From Candolleomyces eurysporus (Eukaryota; Basidiomycota; Agaricomycetes; Agaricales; Psathyrellaceae): 64,000 nt of DNA. Location of the stretch: assembly GCA_027579435.1 (NCBI GenBank), contig JANBPK010001208.1:1-64000 (forward strand). Reading direction: 5' to 3'. The position numbers and the translations under genes are program-made. Positions 56,482 to 64,000 of this stretch are shown here, in pieces (position 1 is the stretch's first letter; every line of letters begins with the position of its first letter). The notes beneath the pieces are model-generated. The model did not search any database and had not been told where the DNA came from. It was given only the letters and a program-made list of their open reading frames with translations.

Positions 56482-57139
56482 ATGTTCAGACCAGCTCTAA
56501 GCACCTCAGTAAGTCCTACAAACCCATAAACATCCCTAAATCGAGCTGAAAAATAATCTAAAACCCAGTTGCGCCTCCTCAGGCCCACCACTGCCTCGTC
56601 AGCGTCGAGCTTGGCTCGAGGTCGCCTGACAGCATACCGGTATCTCTCTACAGAGACCAAAACGAAGATTCAAAAGGCCATTGAGGCAAAGCCTGTTGTT
56701 CTGTTCATGAAAGGAACCCCAGAATCACCGTCGTGTGGATTCTCGAGGGCTGTTGTGCAAGTGCTCGACCTCCATGGCGTACCAGCGGAAAAGATGGATA
56801 CCTACAATGTGCTTACGGATGCTCAGCTGAGGTCTGCGATCAAGGAATACTCGTGCGTCNTTTTTTTCTACTCTTTCTTTGGTTGCATACCAGGGGATCT
56901 CATGAGTTCTGGACAGCGAATGGCCGACAATACCTCAAATTTACATTAACGGCGAATTCATTGGAGGGTGCGACATTCTCCTTGGAAGTACGTTACCTCT
57001 CCCGTCATACCCTTGCCGACTTACTCATCCATGTCTTCTTTGCGCAGTGCATCAGTCCGGGGAGCTTGAAACACTGCTTGAAAATAACAACATCATCCCC
57101 AAGATTCCGGAAGAGCCCGCGCAGTCGACGTCGTCATGA
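56482..57139 (+). CDS. GRX5: Mitochondrial monothiol glutaredoxin
   Basis: Four exons (56482-56508, 56569-56852, 56917-56987, 57048-57139) give 157 residues. Grx5 binds a [2Fe-2S] cluster with glutathione and passes it on in mitochondrial iron-sulfur assembly. The first ~37 residues are basic and Ser/Ala/Leu-rich without acids, a good mitochondrial presequence. The monothiol active site is [10 protein letters not shown]. The glutathione-binding [19 protein letters not shown] follows. The ending is EEPAQSTSS. The intron after residue ~104 carries an N at 56860 and does not affect the protein. It is convergent with HEM13, with a 200-bp spacer. Confidence 0.95.
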
Positions 57140-57338
57140 TGTTGTACCAGTGCTCTCTCACAGACGTGTACCTTATCACAGGATCTATAATCTAATATCA
57201 CCTTAGACACCCCACTTTCCCCAATTCTTCGTGGGCAAGCCGGAATGCAATAGTGTGCAGAACAAGAACAAGCTGAGCGAAAGCGACGAGAGATGGGATT
57301 CTATAGTACAGACACTCTTGATTTCACGTTCTCTTACT

Positions 57339-58427
57339 CTAATTACCCGGCACCCAGTCTCTCGGCTCCCTGAGGACCTTAACCAACTCAGCCTCCTCCG
57401 TACCCTCCTCATTGCCCAGCTCTGACATATACTCCCACCTCGCGGTCTCCGGCAAGCTCATCAAGATACTCTCAATCCGTGCTCCGGGAGTCATCAACCC
57501 AAACTTCGTACCCCGGTCGTAGACCAAGTTAAACTCAACATACCGGCCCCTCCTGATAAGTTGCCAGCGTCTCTGATGAGGGGTATACGTCGTCGTATGC
57601 CGGATCCTCAAAATGGGGACGTATGAAGGAACGAAAGCGTCCCCGACCGACTTGACGAAGGCGAAAATCTCGTCCGGTGTCGTCGGCCTCTTCACATCGT
57701 TGTTCGGAAGCTTGAGATGAGGGCCTTCATTGAGGTCATCGAAAAAGATCCCGCCGATGCCTCGAGATTCGTTTCGATGAGTGATGTAGAAGTACTCGTC
57801 GCACCATTTTTTAAAGGTAGGGTAGAGTTGGGGGCCGTGTGGGGCGCAGGCGTCCGAGATGGTTTTGTGGAAGTGGATCGCATCTTCCGGGTAGAGGTAC
57901 GAGGGTGTGAGGTCTGAGCCCCCGCCAAACCACCATGCGAGGACTTGTGGTGTCTCCCCAGATTCCTTGTGAGACTCGTCCTGAGGTTCTGTGATTTCGA
58001 AATACCGGTAATTTGCGTGGACGGTGGGTGCGTGGGGGTTGCGGGGGTGGATAACCAAGCTGAGTCCAGCAGCGAAGAACGGCAGACCCTCCTGTCGCTC
58101 AGGAAGCGGCATGGAAGTATGATCTGCGCGCATCTGCTTGATTGCAGCTGGAGGAAGTAGTCCATGAACCACGGATATGTTTACTCCGCCCTTCTCCAGG
58201 ACCGTAGGTTGCTCCTGGACGTTATTTGGATCGATGATGTTATCGTCGTTGATGGGTGCTGCGAAGACGCAGGAACGGCCAGAGCCGCCTTGGGCTCGAA
58301 CCCAGGAATCTCGTTTGAACTTGGGTGCGTTGGGGTCGGTCTCTTCCAACGCAGTCACGATTTGGTCTTGGAGTTGGTTGATATACTCCTCCACGCGCTG
58401 GCGCATGGGTTTCGGAGACGTAGCCAT
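57339..58427 (-). CDS. HEM13: Coproporphyrinogen III oxidase
   Basis: Single uninterrupted exon, 362 residues. Oxygen-dependent decarboxylation of coproporphyrinogen III to protoporphyrinogen IX in haem synthesis. Visible: FKRDSWVRAQGGSGRSCVF, SVVHGLLPPAAIKQM, NPHAPTVHANYRYFE, AWWFGGGSDLTPSYL, the family signature KKWCDEYFYITHRNESRGIG followed by GIFFDDL, GRYVEFNLVYDRGTKFGL and RIESILMSLPETARWEY. The start at 58427 (MATSPKPMRQ) fits cytosolic family members. The frame stays open 10 codons upstream, but that part looks like the end of a 5'-UTR intron (..CTGTAG just before the start). Lack of introns is unusual among its neighbours. Confidence 0.96.
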   Translation of the reverse strand: MATSPKPMRQRVEEYINQLQDQIVTALEETDPNAPKFKRDSWVRAQGGSGRSCVFAAPINDDNIIDPNNVQEQPTVLEKGGVNISVVHGLLPPAAIKQMRADHTSMPLPERQEGLPFFAAGLSLVIHPRNPHAPTVHANYRYFEITEPQDESHKESGETPQVLAWWFGGGSDLTPSYLYPEDAIHFHKTISDACAPHGPQLYPTFKKWCDEYFYITHRNESRGIGGIFFDDLNEGPHLKLPNNDVKRPTTPDEIFAFVKSVGDAFVPSYVPILRIRHTTTYTPHQRRWQLIRRGRYVEFNLVYDRGTKFGLMTPGARIESILMSLPETARWEYMSELGNEEGTEEAELVKVLREPRDWVPGN

Positions 58428-59046
58428 TTCTACAGCCCGAATATGAGTTTTAACCAAGTCAATGAAGGGCTAAATACTGACCGAGGTTCAGCGGGTGATG
58501 GCTGCGGTTGAAGAGAGGTTTTGATCCGTTGTCACCACAACAGGACCGGAGTGTCTGAAAGCTGTAAAGAATCGGGAGACAAGTCAGGAGGAATGTCAGA
58601 AGGAAAGTCAGGCGACGTGGACGGTCGTCACACCCTTTTTATATCTTTAGAGAGGAAGCTACCGCAGCACACGATGGAGCTGCAGCCATACCTAGAGTCG
58701 GAGGAGAATCTGGCTGGCCAGCTCTAGAATGTAGAATACGCCCAACTTGGGTCCGGAGGGAATTATGGGTCCGATCATATTTTGATTGGGTATGGAAATG
58801 GGAGACTAGACTACCAATCGACTACAAGATATTTGAATGGAATGACTAGTGAGGAGATACTAGTATGAGTTGTACAATAGGATATGGGATGGGAGATGGA
58901 GAGAGTCGTGCTGAGGCATGAGAGGGTCGTCACATAGTTAAAGTAACATTTTAGCAAGAAATTAAGATGAAGAGAGGAACTCAGAAACTATAAAACAGCG
59001 TATGGCTGTTAACCACTTAAAGGGTTTGGTGAAATCTTGCGTGTGG
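58428..59046. other. Intergenic; left edge of aquaporin duplication copy 2
   Basis: The first 200 bp are the HEM13 leader and promoter. From about 58628 the sequence is the 3' flank of the duplicated aquaporin block. No other gene seen. Confidence 0.5.
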
Positions 59047-61240
59047 CTAGACCGACTCCGTAGTCTGATCATTTGTATTGGAAAGCGCACGCGTTCGACG
59101 GCGATCCCGCCATTGGAGACTAGAAACGAAGAATTGTAGTGGTGTGTCATTTAGCCATAATTCTCTGTCGATATGGTGTGGACAATTACTTACAGTTTAC
59201 TGACCACGTTCGACTTCTCCTTGTACAAGAAGACATCATACAAGCCTGCGCCGATGAGCCCTCCGAGGAAATCGCCGATAATAGGCGCGTAGAGCCAGTA
59301 CCAGCTAAATGATGAGGCGGCTTGTCAGGATCCACCTTTCCTGGAATAGTCAAAGGACACATACCTCCTGAACGTGAATACTTGACGTCCGTACCCGACC
59401 ATCGCAGTGAACATCCTTGGCCCTAGATCGCGAGCCGGATTATACGCAAAGCCTAAGGAAAGAGGTATAACGATGAGCATCGGTGTCGTGATCACAGCGA
59501 AAAAATGTCCAGAGAGAAATTAGACTACTTACTCGTTTGAACACCAACAGCGGCTGCGATTCCAGTAAACATGACGAAAATCCCAACGGCTACCTCACCC
59601 GAATGCCAATTGTTCTTCGATTTGTCGAGGAGCGCAAAAAGAGAAAGGACAAGTAGAGCTGTGCCGATGAGTTCTGAGACGAAGCATTCCGCGTTGGAGA
59701 GGTAGCTGACCTAGCAATTAATCGGCGATTCAGTCAAGCTCGTCTAGGAAAGAAATGCACTGCGAGGTCAAGGAAGACTCACGGGGATGGTGCCGAAATA
59801 TCCAGCGGTCGAGAGAGTCCTAATCCCAATTCCACCTTCGTTTATATCGATGGCTCGTAGATAGTTTCCGTAGACGATGCCCGCACCACAGATCCCTCCC
59901 AAGAGCTGGGAAAGCCAGAATCCGGGGACCTGACGCCATGGAAAACCACGAAAGACGGCCATAGCCAGCGTGACCTAGCCACCAATCTAAATGTTCCATT
60001 CCCCCCAACGAGGAAGAAAACGGCTAGTACGTACAGCTGGGTTGACATGGCCTCCTGATACCCAAACAGCGACAGCAAGGCCTGCGCCCCATCCCAGGGA
60101 GAGGGAAGTCCAACTCTGAAAATTATTCAGGCAAGGTTAGTTTTCGACGACGAGAAATGGGTAGAAGGAGAATGCTTACGCCCGCTTGGAAGCCAGGAGA
60201 TGTAGATGGGTTCCTCGTCAAGTTGACTTGGCAATTAGCCCCACATCCGAACATAACGAACACCATCACCCCGAGGAATTCAGCAGCGTATGGCATGAGC
60301 CATCCTCTGTAGTCAAACAATATACTGTGAGTCAACTAAGCGTATCTGGAAACAAGTGGGATCACGGACCTAGCTCGAACCACGGGGTTTCGTTCGAGTG
60401 TAGGGTCAATGTTGCCATTCTTTGCAGAGGAAGATGGCATGGTATCATTTTCGGGCGTTGGGATCTGGCTATGTTCTCTGAGTGTCGTGGCTTGCTTCTC
60501 TGAAAGGATGCTGGAGGATGGCCGGGATGACGATGGACGAACTCCCTGAGGAGCATCCATTCCGTGTCGTTCGGGGGTCGAGTACTGTGGCAGCTGCGTA
60601 GACATCTTGAAGTCGGAATGGATGCTTGTAAAAGGCTTTGCTTGAGGCGGAAGAGGGAAGGGGTATATATATGTTTTGCAAGAGCCGCCACACACTGTTG
60701 ATGTCTTGCATCGGGACGCGGCATTTCATTGCAGACCGTCTAACATGGCAAAAATTCGTCATTGGTGTAAGGTGTGAGGAGTCGATATCTCGACCTGGAT
60801 AAGTGACGCCAGTGACGTCGTACATGGTAAACTCGCAGGTGCATGCCAGAGTTCTTGAATTCGTACATAGAACTCTGTCGGTACCCCAAGCTACGAGCTG
60901 CAGGCCTGTAAATTTTGGGAAAAGGCTCGAACAAGCAGAGCCAGTTGAGTCGAGATTTAAAGACAGCTGCTAGTTCTTTGGATTCCCAGAATGCCAAGCA
61001 TGAGGCTACCCGCAGTGGATACTTACAGAGCTCCGACAAGACGGCTGGAATGTTGGATCAAGTCCACTGAAAGCCGGACCTGCTGGTCATTGAATCGCAT
61101 GAGTTCATGCAATCTGCTCCGGTTCTTCGCTTCACCGCAGATATTGGAGCAATGAACTGAAGAAAACCAGAGAGCAGAGGCGAGAAGGCTCCTTCTATTC
61201 GCAAGGGGTGGGGTCAGAGTAGGTGCAGCTGAGTTTGAAC
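58628..61240 (-). repeat. Segmental duplication, aquaporin block, copy 2
   Basis: Counterpart of 23812-26475 in the same orientation. The block includes the gene, all introns, 3' flank and about 630 bp of upstream DNA. Its left end lies about 200 bp from the HEM13 start codon and its right end about 110 bp from the EngB start codon, so it fits tightly between two housekeeping genes. Confidence 0.88.
59047..60605 (-). CDS. Aquaglyceroporin (MIP family), copy 2
   Basis: Same exon pattern as copy 1; the frame is open throughout. The start reads [15 protein letters not shown]. The N-terminal tail differs by several substitutions and short indels from copy 1. Pore motifs HVNPAV and YNPARD are intact, and the C-terminus ends in TTESV with TAG at 59047-59049. 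The sixth intron has a normal GT donor (GTATGT), unlike the GC donor of copy 1. The second exon begins [12 protein letters not shown] where copy 1 has [12 protein letters not shown]. Divergence looks greatest in the cytosolic tail and introns and least in the channel, as expected when both copies stay functional. This copy may be the ancestral locus or the daughter; the window alone cannot say. Confidence 0.88.
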
Positions 61241-61351
61241 CGTGAGAGTGATTACGGCCGGCATCTTGACTGTCAATGACAGTGACCGCTGTTTAACATC
61301 ACATTCGACAATAACCACAAGTAGGCCCGCACCCTCACGCTCATCGAACGA
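60606..61351. other. Intergenic: aquaporin 2 promoter and EngB upstream
   Basis: Mostly the upstream part of duplication copy 2; the last ~110 bp are the single-copy promoter of the GTPase gene. No other gene seen. Confidence 0.5.
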
Positions 61352-62281
61352 ATGCTTTGCGAACGCAGTCGATTTTTGCTACAAGGCCTAAAATGTAGAC
61401 GAACTTTTGTGACGGTCTCAACAGCAGCAGAGAAAGTCTTCTCCGACACCAGCTCGGCTGCATTTCTGGCCGCTGCTGGAAATCTGAAATCTGTTCCACA
61501 ACTCCATGGTATGCCTGAGGTGAATTCAATCCACGTTCCAATGAAAATATTATTGCTTACTGACGCTGGAGGTTATAGTGACAGGTAACACATCTCTCTG
61601 TGCAGCCGTGACCAGGCGAGGACCCTAATTCAAACCATCACAGGTCGAGCAAATGTTGGAAAGTCTACCCTATTTAACGCGGTCCTAGGGCGAAAGACCT
61701 TGCTTCACACAAGTTCTAAAGCGGTGAGTAGGATGATACTACTCAGAAGTGTACACTCAGTGAAGTCATTCAACAGGGTCGCACCCGAGAACTGAACTTT
61801 TATCGCGTCGGCAAAGACCCTGGAAAACTTGTCCTGGTTGACGCGCCTGGCTATGGTGCCAGAGGGAAACGGGAGTGGGGAGAGCTCTTCGATGGATATT
61901 TAGAAACCCGTAAACAGTGAGTCTTTCTAGGCCCATTGACCAACCCTGTCTAACAATCGTGATTCAAGGCTGAAGCGCGTCTACATCCTATTCAATGCCA
62001 AACACGGCTTGAACGAGACCGACACGTCGATGCTTCAACATCTTTCTCAATATCTCATTTCAAAAGAAGGAACTCAACCCTTCACGCTTCAATCAGTCAT
62101 CACCAAAGTCGACCTCGTCCCTTCAAACCAGGTAGCAGCTGCAATTGCTCAGATAAAGAAAGACATTTTTGCTGCGGCCCCGCTGTGCCTGCCCCCCATT
62201 CTCACAAGCTGCGAGATGGACCCTCCTTTTGGTATTGAAAATATACGGAAGAATATCGCAGAAGCCTGCGAATTAGCTTGA
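61352..62281 (+). CDS. EngB/YihA-type GTP-binding protein, probably mitochondrial
   Basis: Five exons (61352-61519, 61572-61584, 61644-61723, 61777-61916, 61969-62281) give 237 residues. EngB GTPases take part in large ribosomal subunit assembly in bacteria, and fungal homologues are thought to act in mitochondria. The P-loop is GRANVGKSTLFNAVLG, the G3 motif VLVDAPGYGARGK, and the G4 motif ITKVDLV. The loop HTSSKAGRTRELNFYRV is the EngB switch region. The basic N-terminus (MLCERSRFLLQGLKCRRTF) could be a targeting signal. Exon 2 is a 13-nt microexon (VIVT plus one base) that is needed to link PE to GRANVG. Without it the gene looks broken. Confidence 0.88.
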
Positions 62282-62502
62282 GCTCGCGTTTCTCACCTAT
62301 TCGTATAGGATACTGCTCAGATTTATTGTAAGCGTAGCTTGTCCATTAGTGTCATTCCTTGATTGTCCTCGTTATTTCATCAGGTGTTCGTTCAGAGATG
62401 TGCACGAGGTGATGGACGTGACAATTTGGTTGGGTCACCCGTGACAATGTGCTCAAATCTGTTTGATCTTTCCTTTCCTCTTCTACCTAGAGAAACTTTG
62501 CG

Positions 62503-64000
62503 ATGGACAAGGCCATGGATACAGCCCCCACATGCAACCCTTGTCGGCTCTATCCAGAAGTCGTGATACACATATTACAACATGTTGACCCAATCGACAT
62601 TCTTTCAATGCGGAAGGTTCTGTTTTCCGCTTCTCTCTTCTTTTCCCCTGCAGGAATTTATCAGTATATCGTATTCTAGACGTGCCGCGAAATGTACAAA
62701 ACCTCGAAGATGAGGATCGTCTGGGTGACCGCCTTGGAGCGCATCTGTGACATCCATGGAATTTTCAAGCCAACGTATCCACTGGAGAAAATGTCCATCC
62801 TGGATCTGGAACACGCGGCATTGGCACCGTATCGCTTCGTGAAATACCTCACGCACAATACATTTGCTGACGATACCGGTGCTGCTGAACCGTATCAGGT
62901 TCGTTTGCCCCCGCGTATTTGGGACGTTGAACGACCTCCCAGTACCATTCATCTTGTTCCCGGCGGTCGTTTCCTTTTCATATCTGAATACGGTGGCGCG
63001 TTATGTCTCTGGGACCTTGGCTATAATGCCAACTTTCCCATCAAACGATCGCCCACCGCAATACTAGAGTTGGACAATTCTCTTGGACAGTACACGATAG
63101 GCGCCGCTGCTGCCACTTCAGATGGAAAGGAGCTCACTTTTGTGGTGGCTCAGTCGTTAGTTGCCCTTCATCTCTTATGCATGCTCTGCCTGACACCGAG
63201 TCGCTCGCTGTTTGTTGTTAGAAGCCCATCCTGGAAGCTCATGGTCTATCAAGTCAACCCTCGACTTCCAAATGCCACATTCCGGCTATGTAATACATTA
63301 CATCTGAACGATGACGAGTGGGAGACGTCCTTGATCAGGGGTGACACAGTTTTTTATCTCTTTTTGGTCATACTTCGTGGTCTGGAATTGGGTTGAAGGG
63401 ACAGGATGTAGATGGAACCTAACTCCAGGACCTCCTGCCGAGGTGGATTCGAGGCCGGCAAGTAGAACCCTTACTTTAAAACTATTACATCATCTCATTT
63501 AGTGAACAGTTCTTCATCTGCGATTGGACCGTTGTTTACTGTGATCATCGCACTCACGGCGCTCAGCTCAGCATTTGGGATATCCCTCCTTTACCCCCCG
63601 CACCTGTGCCCGAGGTGAACCATCTGCTTCTGGTTGACAATCTACCAAAGATCGTTCTTCTGCCAGAATATCCGACAACCCTATCCGCCACACCATCATG
63701 GCAGCAAAACATCCCTTCTCCTTCTGCCCGTAACCTCTGCTTATTTACCGGAGACTCTGAGAAAGGGCGGATGCTCTGGCACTATTCCATCAGAGATCTG
63801 GGGAGGCTGAGAGATCCCCAGCTGCCTACCAGTCTCCCCGTCTGGGTTGGCACGAGTCCGTTCATTCACGGAGATTCGTCGCTCTCCCTTCAGCCCATGC
63901 TCTCTCCCTCTCCGTTGTATAGATGCGACAATCGGCTCGTCTTCGTGACACGGGCATCTAATTTCCTACTCGCGACTATATTGCCCATCCCTGAACAGGC
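62503..64000 (+). CDS. F-box protein with propeller-like region (family copy D), cut by window end
   Basis: Exon 1 (62503-62616, 38 codons as in copy C) gives LYPEVVIHILQHVDPIDILS and MRK. Exon 2 from 62680 reads TCREMYKTSKMRIVW, IFKPTYPLEKMSILDLEHAAL, LVPGGRFLFIS and CLWDLGYNA. Later exons read QLSIWDIPPLPPAP and RCDNRLVFVTRASNFLLAT up to the window edge; about 50-60 residues are missing by comparison with A and C. In the third exon a T6 run (63350-63355) puts the frame out by one. With five Ts the family text DTVFISFW, then SYFVVWNWVEGTG, is restored. This may be a sequencing indel or a real lesion. The gene lies about 220 bp downstream of EngB, same strand. Confidence 0.75.

Overview
The window looks like nuclear DNA of an agaricomycete (mushroom-forming basidiomycete). 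Its genes carry many short introns of about 50-60 nt with GTRNGY donors. It encodes typical basidiomycete families: F-box proteins, NACHT/STAND NTPases, small secreted proteins and a GH11 xylanase with a fungal cellulose-binding module. Housekeeping genes alternate with fast-evolving, duplicated and decaying genes. I rebuilt most gene models by hand from reading frames and splice sites, so exon ends are predictions.

Layout. 1-12.1 kb: a small secreted protein, the divergent pair HGH1 (eEF2 assembly) and SPT20 (SAGA subunit), an F-box/propeller-like gene (copy A), and a cysteine-rich, probably GPI-anchored surface protein. 12.7-20.9 kb: a graveyard around one intact DUF4436 membrane-protein gene. 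It holds two broken members of one small-protein family, the C-terminal tail of UTP22, a broken F-box/LRR gene, and F-box copy B, a 1.6-kb duplicate of copy A with a stop and a 10-bp insertion. 21-31 kb: a STAND NTPase, aquaglyceroporin copy 1, a secreted GH11 xylanase and a disordered protein with one possible membrane segment. 33-40 kb: an F-box protein, the HD-domain nucleotidase HDDC2/YGK1 type, and ADE16/17 (last two steps of IMP synthesis). 40-44.3 kb: two divergently transcribed, apparently related secreted proteins; one is built of three tandem exon-sized repeats with dibasic ends. 44.5-54 kb: F-box copy C, a flavin-reductase-like protein, a second NACHT NTPase and an MFS transporter. 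55-64 kb: a GFA-family zinc protein, GRX5, HEM13, aquaglyceroporin copy 2, an EngB-type GTPase and F-box copy D, which is cut by the window end.

Three things stand out. First, duplication within the window: four F-box family copies, and a 2.6-kb aquaporin block present twice, 35 kb apart, with both copies open and one carrying a GC splice donor. Second, the repeat-exon secreted protein and its divergent partner are the best candidates for an undescribed system. Third, single N characters are not neutral: at all six coding sites I tested, the N is an extra base, and removing it restores a family-like frame or splice. Automated translation of these genes will be wrong.

No tRNA, rRNA, CRISPR array or complete transposon was recognised.
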